Shown here piece after piece: positions 18,393-26,611 of a stretch of DNA of 64,000 nucleotides. Source of the stretch: JAAYAY01 sp964563135 (GTDB lineage Bacteria; Planctomycetota; Planctomycetia; Pirellulales; Thermoguttaceae); the NCBI GenBank assembly GCA_964563135.1, contig CAZLWV010000023.1, positions 1 through 64,000 of the forward strand, given 5' to 3'. Both the position numbers and the translations under genes were made by a program. The notes under the pieces are model-generated. The model had not been told where the DNA came from. It made no database searches and was given only the letters and a program-made list of their open reading frames with translations. Each line of letters opens with the position of its first letter. Positions within the stretch are counted from its first letter, which is position 1.

Positions 18393-18877
18393 GACAGGGA
18401 AACTCCTCGCAGCCGCTCCACGTCGCTCTGCGTCCGCAAACTCTGAAGGGCGTCGATGGTCGCCTTCACGAGATTAGTCGGGTTGCTCGTGCCAAAACTT
18501 TTCGTGAGGATGTCCCGGATGCCGCAGGCCTCGCACACGGCGCGGACGGCGGAGCCGGCGATGACGCCGGTACCGGGCCCAGCCGGGACAAGGATGACGC
18601 GGGCCGCTCCGAAACGTCCTTTGACCTCATGGGGGATCGTCGTACCGCTGAGGTTGACCCGGACCATATTCCGGGTACCGTCCTTGACCGCTTTCTCCAC
18701 GGAAGGGGGAACCTCGTTGGCCTTGCCGTAGCCCCAGCCAACCTTGCCCTTTCCGTCGCCCACAACCACCAGGGCCGTGAAGCTGAAGCGGCGGCCGCCC
18801 TTGACCACGGCAGCACAGCGCCGGATCTTGACGACTTTGTCGATCAATTCCCCTTGAGTTGGTTCGGTGGTAGCCAT
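18389..18877 (-). CDS. rpsE: 30S ribosomal protein S5
   Basis: A 162-residue S5, which helps keep decoding accurate. The RNA-binding double-strand motif VVKIRRCAAVVKGGRRFSFT (around residues 15-34) is followed by ALVVVGDGKGKVGWGYGKAN and the C-terminal lobe GVIAGSAVRAVCEACGIRDI. Its stop overlaps the start of rplO. Confidence 0.97.
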   Translation of the reverse strand: MATTEPTQGELIDKVVKIRRCAAVVKGGRRFSFTALVVVGDGKGKVGWGYGKANEVPPSVEKAVKDGTRNMVRVNLSGTTIPHEVKGRFGAARVILVPAGPGTGVIAGSAVRAVCEACGIRDILTKSFGTSNPTNLVKATIDALQSLRTQSDVERLRGVSLS

Positions 18878-18973
18878 CGGTAATATGACCGCTTTGCTCA
18901 GGCTTTGTTCTTGGGATCGAGAGGCTGCCGAGCCCCGCTGCCGCGGCGGCCCGGACGGGTTCCCTCGTTTCGC

Positions 18974-19414
18974 TTATTTCTTCTTCTTGCCCTTTTGGGG
19001 CTTTTCTTCCACTACCTCTTCCTGGGCCGGCACGGCTTTCTTGGCCCCCAGGTCAAGGCCGGCGTCGCGTGCGGCATCGGCCAGCGCGGCCACCCGGCCA
19101 TGGTACTTGTACTCTGCGCGATCGAAGGCCACCTGCTTCACGCCGGCCGCCAGGGCCCGCTCGGCGATCGCTTTGCCCACGAGCTTTGCCGCCTCGCAAT
19201 TGCCGCCATAGCCGACCTGGCCTCGCAACTGCTGGTCGTTCGAGCTGGCCGAAACGAGGGTCTTTCCGCTCTGGTCATCGATGATCTGCACGTAGATGTG
19301 TTTCAGGCTGCGAAACACGCTCATCCGCGGCCGCGTGGAGTCGTGCTTGATCCGATTTCGCACGCGGAACCGGCGGCGCTGACGCTGCAATCTGTTCTGT
19401 TTCTCTTGTTTCAC
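18974..19414 (-). CDS. rplR: 50S ribosomal protein L18 with charged C-terminal tail
   Basis: A 146-residue L18, which binds 5S rRNA. Conserved stretches are RPRMSVFRSLKHIYVQIIDD (residues 28-47) and the FDRAEYKYHGRVAALADAAR block near residues 98-117, where L18 proteins usually end. About 28 extra residues follow, ending in a Lys/Glu-rich tail (EEVVEEKPQKGKKKK). Confidence 0.96.
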   Translation of the reverse strand: MKQEKQNRLQRQRRRFRVRNRIKHDSTRPRMSVFRSLKHIYVQIIDDQSGKTLVSASSNDQQLRGQVGYGGNCEAAKLVGKAIAERALAAGVKQVAFDRAEYKYHGRVAALADAARDAGLDLGAKKAVPAQEEVVEEKPQKGKKKK

Positions 19415-19485
19415 TTTGCTGCCTCACTGGGCACCGGGACGCTTGCCAAACATGGTCCGACACAATCGGGGCAAAAGTCCTGGTC

Positions 19486-20031
19486 TTATTTCGCCATGAC
19501 CTTACCCTGCTTGCGGCGAACCGCCTCGCCGTCGTAGCGGATTCCCTTGCCCTTGTAGGGCTCTGCCTTGCGCAGGGCCCGCACCTCGGCGGCGAACTGC
19601 CCGACCTTCTGCTTGTCGATCCCTTTGACAAGGACGTGCTGCTGGTCGGGGCAGGTAACCTTGAGGTCTTCGGGAATCGGCTTGTGCAGCTCGTTTGCCA
19701 GGCCGACGCGGAGCTGGAGCTCGTTGTTCTGGATCGCCGCAATGTATCCCACGCCCTGCAGTTCGAGTTTCTTCTCGTATCCCTGCGTGACGCCGATCAA
19801 CATATTCTGCAGGACCGCTCGCGTCAGACCATGGAAGGCCCGCGACGTGCGCTGGTCGTCTGCGCGCCGCACCGCCACCGACCTGGTAGCTTCGTCGTAG
19901 GACACCGTCACTTCAGGCCGAACGGCGAACTGGAGCCGGCCGAGCGGACCCTCCACGGTAACGGTGCGGTCGGCGATAGCGACCTTCACGCCGTTTGGCA
20001 CGCTGACGGGTTTGTTACCGATTCGAGACAT
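19486..20031 (-). CDS. rplF: 50S ribosomal protein L6
   Basis: A 181-residue L6, near the factor-binding centre. The start MSRIGNKPVSVPNGVKVAI is typical, and the C-terminal RNA-binding signature RKAEPYKGKGIRYDGEAVRR is present at about residues 153-172. It is spaced 60 bases after rpsH. Confidence 0.97.
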   Translation of the reverse strand: MSRIGNKPVSVPNGVKVAIADRTVTVEGPLGRLQFAVRPEVTVSYDEATRSVAVRRADDQRTSRAFHGLTRAVLQNMLIGVTQGYEKKLELQGVGYIAAIQNNELQLRVGLANELHKPIPEDLKVTCPDQQHVLVKGIDKQKVGQFAAEVRALRKAEPYKGKGIRYDGEAVRRKQGKVMAK

Positions 20032-20091
20032 GGATCTGCACCTTCTGCATGTCGCTCCGACAAGTAATACTGCGCCGCATTGCCGCGCCTG

Positions 20092-20487
20092 CTACCAGAC
20101 CTCGCAGAGGACTTCGCCCCCGAGCTTTCGCTGGCGAGCCTCACGGTCGCTGACGACCCCGCGGCTGGTGCTGAGGATCTGGATCCCCAACCCGTTGAGC
20201 ACGGGACGCAGCTTGGTGGAGCGACTGTAAATGCGTCGCCCGGGAGTACTCACCCGGCGGGCGTGCTGGATCACACGTTCCCCGTTGGGCCCGTACTTCA
20301 GGTAGAGCCGCAGCAACCGGACGGGCTGGGACTCAACCTCTTCCCAGTCCCAAATGTATCCTTCGCGTTTGAGCACCTCCGCCAATCCTCGTTTGACCTT
20401 GGACAGCGGCATCTCCACGTGCGGACGTTCGACGCGCACCGCATTCCGGATGCGGGTCAACATGTCGGCAATAGGGTCAGTCATCAT
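20092..20487 (-). CDS. rpsH: 30S ribosomal protein S8
   Basis: A 131-residue S8, a central-domain 16S rRNA binder and, in enteric bacteria, the spc-operon repressor. The start MMTDPIADMLTRIRNAVRVE and the C-terminal GLGIQILSTSRGVVSDREAR are diagnostic. It lies 16 bases after rpsN. Confidence 0.97.
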   Translation of the reverse strand: MMTDPIADMLTRIRNAVRVERPHVEMPLSKVKRGLAEVLKREGYIWDWEEVESQPVRLLRLYLKYGPNGERVIQHARRVSTPGRRIYSRSTKLRPVLNGLGIQILSTSRGVVSDREARQRKLGGEVLCEVW

Positions 20488-20503
20488 GGTGTTTGCGGTC
20501 CCT

Positions 20504-20689
20504 CTACCAACTCGCCTTTTTCACACCCGGGATCAGCCCTTGGTCCGCCAACTCGCGGAAACAAATGCGACATATCCCGAACTTACGGTAAACCGCTCGC
20601 GGACGCCCGCACAGGCGGCACCGGTTCTCGCGACGCGTTGAATACTTCGGCGTTCGTAACGCCTTAGCGATCTTGGACTTGCTTGCCAT
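20504..20689 (-). CDS. rpsZ: 30S ribosomal protein S14, type Z (zinc)
   Basis: A 61-residue S14 of the short zinc-binding type. The four ligands are two CxxC pairs, CRLCGRPRAVYRKFGICRIC (residues 24-43). The C-terminus ends in KKASW, the usual type Z ending. It follows rplE by 97 bases. Confidence 0.96.
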   Translation of the reverse strand: MASKSKIAKALRTPKYSTRRENRCRLCGRPRAVYRKFGICRICFRELADQGLIPGVKKASW

Positions 20690-20786
20690 AGGGGGGTCGA
20701 GTCCTCAGTTATCGACTATGCTGGTTCCGATCGGAGGCGCCGCACATGCGGAAGCCTTGCCGACGGGAGCCAACCATTATTCCCTG

Positions 20787-21347
20787 CTACTTCGAATCCG
20801 AATCGTCGCGACGGAACGGCATACCGAAATCCCGCAACAGCATCCTGGCCTCATCGTTGCTGTCCGTACTGGTGACGAAGGTAATGTTCATCCCTTGCTG
20901 ACGAGTGAACTTGTCGGGATTCAGCTCCGGGAACACCAACTGTTCCGAGAGCCCGATGCTGTAGTTTCCACGCCCGTCGAATGCGTCGGGGTTCAGCCCG
21001 CGGAAGTCCCGGACGCGCGGCAGGGCGATGGAGATCAGGCGATCCAGGAACTCATACATCCGTTGTCCGCGAAGGGTGACGCGGCAGCCGATCGCCATGC
21101 CTTCGCGGAGGCGGAATCCGGCGATCGAGTTCCGGGCGATGGTGACGACCGGCTTCTGGCCGGCGATCTGGGTCATCGCCTCGACTGCCTCTTCGAGGTG
21201 TTTCTTTTCGCCCACGGCGCTGCCGACGCCCATGTTGATCACGATCTTCTTGAGACGCGGGAGGGACAGCCGGTTCTTGCGGCCGATCTTCTCCTGCAAA
21301 CCAGGAAGGATTTCTTCGTTGTAACGCGTTAACAGTCGGGGAATCAT
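20787..21347 (-). CDS. rplE: 50S ribosomal protein L5
   Basis: A 186-residue L5, which binds 5S rRNA and forms the B1b bridge to S13. Conserved pieces are LPRLKKIVINMGVGSAVGEK (residues 29-48), the GQKPVVTIARNSIAGFRLRE segment and the C-terminal FVTSTDSNDEARMLLRDFGMP. It starts 6 bases after rplX. Confidence 0.97.
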   Translation of the reverse strand: MIPRLLTRYNEEILPGLQEKIGRKNRLSLPRLKKIVINMGVGSAVGEKKHLEEAVEAMTQIAGQKPVVTIARNSIAGFRLREGMAIGCRVTLRGQRMYEFLDRLISIALPRVRDFRGLNPDAFDGRGNYSIGLSEQLVFPELNPDKFTRQQGMNITFVTSTDSNDEARMLLRDFGMPFRRDDSDSK

Positions 21348-21353
21348 ATTTCG

Positions 21354-21707
21354 CTACGCCTGCTTCTTGGCGGCCGACGCCTTGGGCGGGGAAATCTGGC
21401 CGATGTTCGCACTGCACTTCTTGCAGTAGCGGACCTTCGAGCCGTCCTCAAGGCGGCGCGCTCCGGTGCGCGTCGCCGCACTACATGCCGAACAGACCAA
21501 TCGCACGTTCGAAAGCTGGATCGGCATTTCCTTGGCGAGCCGGCCGCCCTGCGGATTGCGCTGGCTTCGATGCACGTGCTTCTTGACTCGATTGACTCCT
21601 TCCACGACCACTTTGCCCGTCGCATGATCGACGGTGAGGACCCGCCCGCGGGTACCCTGATCGTCTCCGGAAATCACTTCTACGGTATCGTCGACTCGAA
21701 TATGCAT
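21354..21707 (-). CDS. rplX: 50S ribosomal protein L24
   Basis: A 117-residue L24, an assembly starter for the large subunit. The KOW motif is at the start (VISGDDQGTRGRVLTVDHAT, residues 11-30), followed by GVNRVKKHVHRSQRNPQGG. The two CxxC-like pairs in the C-terminal part (VCSACSAAT and YCKKCSANIG) suggest a zinc-ribbon end. Its ATG overlaps the rplN stop by one base (TGATG). Confidence 0.96.
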   Translation of the reverse strand: MHIRVDDTVEVISGDDQGTRGRVLTVDHATGKVVVEGVNRVKKHVHRSQRNPQGGRLAKEMPIQLSNVRLVCSACSAATRTGARRLEDGSKVRYCKKCSANIGQISPPKASAAKKQA

Positions 21708-22075
21708 CAGACCACCTCGCTTGCGAGGCTGACAATTTTCATGAAGTTCTGTTCGCGAAGCTCCCGGGCCACGGCGCCGAAGATTCGCGTTCCACGTGGG
21801 TTCTTGTCGTTGTCGATAATCACGGCGGCGTTGCTGTCGAACCGGACGTAGCTCCCGTCGGGGCGCCGCGTCGGCTTGCGGCAGCGAACGATCACCGCCC
21901 GCACGACCGCCCCCTTCTTGAAGTCGCTCCCGGGGATGACCGACTTAACGCTGCAGACGATGATATCGCCCACACCCGCGGTGCGGCGGTGCGTGCCGCC
22001 CAACACTTTGATGCACTGCAATTCCTTGGCGCCGGTGTTGTCCGCGACGGCAAGGCGTGTTTGCATCTGGATCAT
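21707..22075 (-). CDS. rplN: 50S ribosomal protein L14
   Basis: A 122-residue L14. The open frame extends to 22153, but the ATG at 22075 gives the standard N-terminus MIQMQTRLAVADNTGAKELQ and the standard length. Other signatures are GDIIVCSVKSVIPGSDFKKG and the C-terminal FMKIVSLASEVV. It is directly coupled to rplX by a TGATG junction. Confidence 0.97.
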   Translation of the reverse strand: MIQMQTRLAVADNTGAKELQCIKVLGGTHRRTAGVGDIIVCSVKSVIPGSDFKKGAVVRAVIVRCRKPTRRPDGSYVRFDSNAAVIIDNDKNPRGTRIFGAVARELREQNFMKIVSLASEVV

Positions 22076-22170
22076 GATTGCTACCCAAGTCGAAAAACCA
22101 ACTGTCACCGCTAACGAACCGCCCCGCCGGCAGACACTACGCGCCAGGGCCACACGTTTGCCAGGGCAAC

Positions 22171-22485
22171 CTAAGTATCGCCGCCGTCCGCCGCTTCAGT
22201 CCCGCTCTTCACCGCCGCCCGCATCGCCGCCAGGTCGATCAATTGGCCTTCGGTCAGCACGCGAACCAGTTCCCATCGCTTCTTCTTGGACATGGGGCGG
22301 CACTCGACGATCTCGACCGTGTCTCCCTGTTTGGAGCGATTCTCTTCGTCGTGCACGAAGCACACGGTCCGGCGGCGCATGAACTTGCCGTACTTCGGAT
22401 GCCGGACCAGACGCGGGATCTCGACACGGCGCGTCTTCGCCATTTTGTCGCTGGTGACGACACCAACCGCAACTCTTCTGGGCAT
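22171..22485 (-). CDS. rpsQ: 30S ribosomal protein S17
   Basis: A 104-residue S17. The OB-fold core is clear: VGVVTSDKMAKTRRVEIPRL and the GDTVEIVECRPMSKKKRWEL stretch. About 20 residues beyond the usual end form a small extension rich in Ala and acidic residues. Confidence 0.96.
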   Translation of the reverse strand: MPRRVAVGVVTSDKMAKTRRVEIPRLVRHPKYGKFMRRRTVCFVHDEENRSKQGDTVEIVECRPMSKKKRWELVRVLTEGQLIDLAAMRAAVKSGTEAADGGDT

Positions 22486-22550
22486 TGGTTGTTTCCTCTG
22501 GGCGGGCTCCGGAACCGGGCCGCACTCCTGGTTCGTACTGTCTCTTGTGT

Positions 22551-22763
22551 TCAGACCTGCGCCGGCCTGGCGCCGGCAGCCGCTCGCTCATGCTGGATCG
22601 TCAGAATCCTGGCAATCAACCGGTGCTGCTTGCGAAGCTCGCTCGGCGCATCCAACCGTTCGGTCTGCGCCTGGATCCGCAGCCGGAACAAATGCTCCCT
22701 GGTCTCGGCCAGCGTGACCTGGAGCTGTTCATCGCTCATTTCGCGAAGCTCGGAAGCGTTCAT
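22551..22763 (-). CDS. rpmC: 50S ribosomal protein L29
   Basis: A 70-residue two-helix L29, close to the peptide exit tunnel. It begins MNASELREMSDEQLQVTLAE and contains the family block LFRLRIQAQTERLDAPSELR. Normal position between rplP and rpsQ. Confidence 0.95.
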   Translation of the reverse strand: MNASELREMSDEQLQVTLAETREHLFRLRIQAQTERLDAPSELRKQHRLIARILTIQHERAAAGARPAQV

Positions 22764-22829
22764 GATCTCTGTACTCGACTTGCTGCTCGTTTCTTCTGTC
22801 GGCCGCTGCAGAAATGCGGGCCACCGCGG

Positions 22830-23246
22830 CTACATCGCGCGGCGTTTGATGAACCGCACCTGCACCGGCATCTTGTGCGCCAGACGATTGAAGCACAGGC
22901 GCGCCGCTTCCTCGGTCGCCCCGCCGATCTCGTACAACACGGTGCCGGGTTTGACGGACGCAGCCCAATACTCGGGCTCGCCCTTTCCCTTTCCCATGCG
23001 GGTTTCGAGCGGAATCGACGTAATCGGTTTATGGGGGAAAACACGAATATACAGCCGCCCTTCGGTACGAAGGTACTGCTGTGCCGCAATACGTCCGGCT
23101 TCGAGCGTGGCGGCGCTAATCCAGCCGCCTTCGACCGTTTGCAGACCATAATCGCCGAACACCACGCGGTTGCCGCGGGTCGCATTACCTTTTATACGAC
23201 CTCTTTGGCACTTTCGATGTTTGACCCGTTTGGGCATCAACGCCAT
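22830..23246 (-). CDS. rplP: 50S ribosomal protein L16
   Basis: A 138-residue L16, near the A site of the large subunit. The start MALMPKRVKHRKCQRGRIKG is standard. The ATG at 23246 has GAGG about 9 bases upstream and gives the family start; the longer frame to 23297 is not needed. This places the first 62 bases of rplP inside the end of rpsC, in a different frame, an unusually long overlap. Other family stretches are RVFPHKPITSIPLETRMGKG and GTVLYEIGG. Confidence 0.96.
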   Translation of the reverse strand: MALMPKRVKHRKCQRGRIKGNATRGNRVVFGDYGLQTVEGGWISAATLEAGRIAAQQYLRTEGRLYIRVFPHKPITSIPLETRMGKGKGEPEYWAASVKPGTVLYEIGGATEEAARLCFNRLAHKMPVQVRFIKRRAM

Positions 23247-23901
23247 CGATATCATCCTCGCTATACATGCCCTGATTGATCCACACCTGCACGCCAATAT
23301 GCCCTTGCGCGATCATCGCTTCGGCGAAACCGTAATCGATCTTCGCACGCAAGGTCGAAAGGGGGATCGAACCGGAAATCTGTTTTTCGCGGCGGGCCAT
23401 TTCTGCCCCGCCCAGCCGGCCCGCCATCTGGATCTTGATCCCTTTGGCGCCGGCTTCCATTGTCTGCTCCATCGTGCGCTTCATGGTGCGGCGGAAGCTG
23501 GCCCGCTTCTGAAGCTGCTCGGCGATATCCTCCGCGACGAGCTGCGCCACCACTTCGGGGCGGCCGATTTCCTCGATCTTCAGGTTGATCCGCCGACCGG
23601 TGAGGTTCTGCAGTTCCGTCTGAAGCTCTTCGACGCGTTCCCCCTTGCGGCCGATCAGCACGCCAGGCCGCGCCGAGTGGAGGACGACTTTGACCTCGTC
23701 TCGCGTGCGCTCGATTTCGATCTTGGCGATCATGGGGTACATCACGCGTCCCGCACGATCTTTCCGCTTCTTGATGAAGTTGCGGATCTTCTGGTCCTCG
23801 ACCAGCAAGTCGGCGAACTCCCGCTTCGAGGCGTACCACCGGCTCTTCCAGCCGACCATCACTCCCGTGCGGTACCCGGTAGGATTGACTTTCTGACCCA
23901 T
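23185..23901 (-). CDS. rpsC: 30S ribosomal protein S3
   Basis: A 238-residue S3 at the mRNA entry channel. Domains in order: N-terminal MGQKVNPTGYRTGVMVGWKS, the KH domain with GVLIGRKGERVEELQTELQN (around residues 79-98), and the C-terminal S3 domain with GAKGIKIQMAGRLGGAEMAR. About 20 residues beyond the usual HIGVQVWI end are encoded in the stretch that also encodes the start of L16. Confidence 0.97.
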   Translation of the reverse strand: MGQKVNPTGYRTGVMVGWKSRWYASKREFADLLVEDQKIRNFIKKRKDRAGRVMYPMIAKIEIERTRDEVKVVLHSARPGVLIGRKGERVEELQTELQNLTGRRINLKIEEIGRPEVVAQLVAEDIAEQLQKRASFRRTMKRTMEQTMEAGAKGIKIQMAGRLGGAEMARREKQISGSIPLSTLRAKIDYGFAEAMIAQGHIGVQVWINQGMYSEDDIDGVDAQTGQTSKVPKRSYKR

Positions 23902-23906
23902 GCTGG

Positions 23907-24233
23907 CTACTCCAACGCGACGGAAATGTGAGACAATCTCTTCTTGATAATCGAGGCCATTCCGCGCGCCTTCGGCCTGAGCCGCTTGAACATGGGCCCG
24001 CCGTCCACGCGCACGTCCACGACCAGCAGCCCACCCAGGTTCCGCGCCCGGCGGTCTTCCGCGTTGGCCATGGCGCTCTTCAGCACCTTCTCCAACATTC
24101 GCGCACCGCGGTTGGGGTGATACCGCAATATATTCAAGGCTTGGTCGGCGCTTTTCCCGCGAATCAGGTCCGCGAAGGCCCGTACCTTCCTCGGACTGAT
24201 GCGGGCGAACCTGTGTTTTGCCTCGTATGCCAT
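23907..24233 (-). CDS. rplV: 50S ribosomal protein L22
   Basis: A 108-residue L22, whose loop lines the exit tunnel. The start resembles the family (YEAKHRFARISPRKVRAFAD), and the C-terminal FKRLRPKARGMASIIKKRLS carries the conserved tunnel hairpin residues. It ends 5 bases before rpsC begins. Confidence 0.96.
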   Translation of the reverse strand: MAYEAKHRFARISPRKVRAFADLIRGKSADQALNILRYHPNRGARMLEKVLKSAMANAEDRRARNLGGLLVVDVRVDGGPMFKRLRPKARGMASIIKKRLSHISVALE

Positions 24234-24305
24234 CTTGCCGTCCTCAAAACCTCATCCACGGCCAGCGCCGGCCACGGCCTGCGCTGCGCCACGATCGAAC
24301 CGATG

Positions 24306-24578
24306 CTACTTCTTGCCGCCCTTGCCGCCGTGGCCGCGGAATGTCCGCGTGGGAGCGAACTCGCCGAGCCGGTGCCCGACCATTTCCTCCGTCACAAACA
24401 CCTTCATGTGCAGCTTGCCGTTATGCACCATGAACGTGTGGCCCACGAACTCCGGCACGATCGTACAGGCCCGGGCCCACGTCTTGATCGGCTGCTTGCT
24501 CCCGGCGTCGTTCTGCTTCTCGACCTTGAGGTAGAGCTTCGGGTCGACGAAGGGGCCTTTCTTCAGGGATCTTCCCAT
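24306..24578 (-). CDS. rpsS: 30S ribosomal protein S19
   Basis: A 90-residue S19 of the small-subunit head. It starts MGRSLKKGPFVDPKLYLKVE and contains VPEFVGHTFMVHNGKLHMKV and the C-terminal GEFAPTRTFRGHGGKGGKK. It lies 91 bases after rplB. Confidence 0.97.
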   Translation of the reverse strand: MGRSLKKGPFVDPKLYLKVEKQNDAGSKQPIKTWARACTIVPEFVGHTFMVHNGKLHMKVFVTEEMVGHRLGEFAPTRTFRGHGGKGGKK

Positions 24579-24669
24579 GGTAGGTAGCCGTTTGTCTTGC
24601 GTCTCTTAAGTTCGTTTATGCTTCGCACGCGACCGGAGCGGGAGCGCCCCGGACCCGTCGAACTGACTG

Positions 24670-25538
24670 TCACTTGTTCAGTTTCAGCACGCCATACCGC
24701 CGCGACCGCCGACGGCGGACGATCGCCCGATTGGAGGCCTTGTACCGCTTGCGGGTGGCGCCGCCCTTGGCCGACTTGCCGGTCGGGCTGACCGGGTGAC
24801 GACCGCCCTTCGTGCGCCCCTCACCACCGCCGTGCGGATGGTCGATGGGGTTCATTGCCGTGCCGCGGACATGGGGGCGACGTCCGAGCCAGCGTTTCCG
24901 GCCGGCCTTGCCCAGCACAATGTTCATGTGCTCGGAATTGCTCATGGCGCCGATGGTCGCGCGGCAAGCCGCCGGAATACGGCGGATCTCACCGCTGGGC
25001 AGGTTGATCTGCGCCCAGTCGGCATCACGTGCGGCAACCGTGGCCCTGGAGCCGGCCGAACGGCACATGACGCCACCGCGTCCCGGCCGAATCTCGATGT
25101 TGTGGACGTCTGTTCCCAGAGGAATCTGCGAAAGCGGAAGGCAGTTGCCGACCGAAGGCGCCGCCCCGGGNNNNNNNNNNCGCTCAGCACCGTGTCCCCC
25201 ACTTTGAGTCCATCCGCCGCCAGGATGTAGCGTTTCTCACCGTCCACATAGTGGAGCAGCGCGATCCTTGCGGTGCGATTGGGGTCATACTGGATGGAAG
25301 CGACGACGGCGGGCACCCCGTCCTTGTTGCGGCGGAAATCGATCAACCGGTAACGGCGTTTGTGGCCGCCGCCCCGGTGTCGCACGGTGATCTTGCCCTG
25401 GTTGTTTCGTCCGCCGGTGCGCCGCTTCGGCTTGAGCAGCTTCTTCTCCGGCTTCACGCCGGCAGTCAGATCGGCAAAGTCGCTGACCGTTGCGGTGCGG
25501 CGTCCAGGAGTCGTCGGTTTGTATTTGCGAATTCCCAT
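24670..25538 (-). CDS. rplB: 50S ribosomal protein L2, interrupted by an assembly gap
   Basis: L2, needed for subunit joining and peptidyl transfer. The N-terminal half (MGIRKYKPTTPGRRTATVSD through GLKVGDTVLS) and the C-terminal half (PGAAPSVGNCLPLSQIPLG through GVLKLNK) are both intact. They contain the conserved RHRGGGHKRRYRLIDFRR and AMNPIDHPHGGGEGR, with the catalytically important His. Ten N at 25171-25180 separate them and put them out of frame. Aligning the junction with known L2 proteins calls for just one Gly codon, of which the first G is present, so the true gap is probably 2 bases. This is a sequencing artefact, not a broken gene. Confidence 0.95.
25171..25180. other. assembly gap (10 N) inside rplB
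   Basis: Ten undetermined bases, a scaffold placeholder. The reading frames on both sides of it show that its length is not real: a length of 2 modulo 3 is needed to keep L2 in frame. Confidence 0.98.
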
Positions 25539-25569
25539 GATTCTTTACTCTTCGCTCGCGCCCAGCATC

Positions 25570-25881
25570 CTAGAAGAAGTTGATGCGATGTTCGGGATCC
25601 AGGGTTACGATCGCCTTCTTCCAGGCTTTGGTGTTTCCGAGTCGAAATTTCGTTCGGCGGGGCTTGCCCGACCGGTTCTGGGTGTTAACGCGGAGAACCT
25701 TGACGTCGAACATCTCCTCGACGGCCTGGCGGATCTGGTCCTTGTTTGCCCGCCGGTTGACCTCGAACGCGTACTGGTTGTCGCGTTCCGCCTTGTGGAA
25801 GCCCTTTTCCGTCACCAACGGACGGAGTATGACCTGATACGGCTTCAGGCTCTTTTTCGATTCCGTGACATCTCGTGCCAT
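25570..25881 (-). CDS. rplW: 50S ribosomal protein L23
   Basis: A 103-residue L23, the docking point at the exit tunnel for trigger factor and SRP. The block VILRPLVTEKGFHKAERDNQ (residues 17-36) and QAVEEMFDVKVLRVNTQNRS are typical. It follows rplD by 19 bases and precedes rplB by 31. Confidence 0.96.
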   Translation of the reverse strand: MARDVTESKKSLKPYQVILRPLVTEKGFHKAERDNQYAFEVNRRANKDQIRQAVEEMFDVKVLRVNTQNRSGKPRRTKFRLGNTKAWKKAIVTLDPEHRINFF

Positions 25882-25900
25882 AGCCAGACTTCCCTTGCGG

Positions 25901-26542
25901 TCACGATGCCTGCGTTTGTTGTTTCACTTTTTCGCGGAAGGCGTCCAGTGCGGCCTTCGTCATCAACATCCGTTTCGGCCGCAGCACCTCGAGAGCGTTC
26001 AATTCGCCGACCGGGAGGATCGATACGTCCGCGATATTCCGTACGCTGCGGAAGACGTTGGTGTCGTGTCCTTCCACTGCAACCAGCAGGCTGCCATCGA
26101 GCTTCAGGGCCTTGAGGATCGAAGCCATCTGCTTCGTCTTGGCTTCCGCAAACGCGAGCTGGTCGATAAGCACGACCTCGCTGTCTTCGATCTTCGACGC
26201 CAGCGCCATCCGCGTTGCCAGGCGCACGGCCTTCTTCGGGAGGCGATAGGAGTAGTCGCGGGGACGCTTGGCGAAAATGTGGCCGCCGCCGCGCCGGACG
26301 CCGCTTCGCCGGTGGCCGGCACGGGCGTTTCCGGTGCCCTTCTGGCGGTACATTTTCTTGGTCGACCCACTGACCTCGCCGCGGCTCTTCGTCCTCGCGG
26401 AACCCTGCCGCTTGTTCGCCTGGTACATAACCACAACGTCGTGAAGCAGTTGCTTCGATATCCGCGGAGCCAGTTCGGCCGGGTCGATATCGTAGGTACC
26501 GACCTCCTGGCCGTTTCGGTCGTATACAGGCAAGCTCACCAT
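25901..26542 (-). CDS. rplD: 50S ribosomal protein L4
   Basis: A 213-residue L4. The frame extends to 26608, but the ATG at 26542 gives the normal start (MVSLPVYDRNGQEVGTYDID). The tunnel-loop region RQKGTGNARAGHRRSGVRRG (around residues 64-83) is conserved. L4 also represses the S10 operon in enteric bacteria; no leader structure for this was identified here. Confidence 0.96.
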   Translation of the reverse strand: MVSLPVYDRNGQEVGTYDIDPAELAPRISKQLLHDVVVMYQANKRQGSARTKSRGEVSGSTKKMYRQKGTGNARAGHRRSGVRRGGGHIFAKRPRDYSYRLPKKAVRLATRMALASKIEDSEVVLIDQLAFAEAKTKQMASILKALKLDGSLLVAVEGHDTNVFRSVRNIADVSILPVGELNALEVLRPKRMLMTKAALDAFREKVKQQTQAS

Positions 26543-26611
26543 GATACGGGACGTCTCAAAATATGTCTCATTTACCGCCGGTGACCCGTAGTCGCCGGCA
26601 CGCACCACAAC

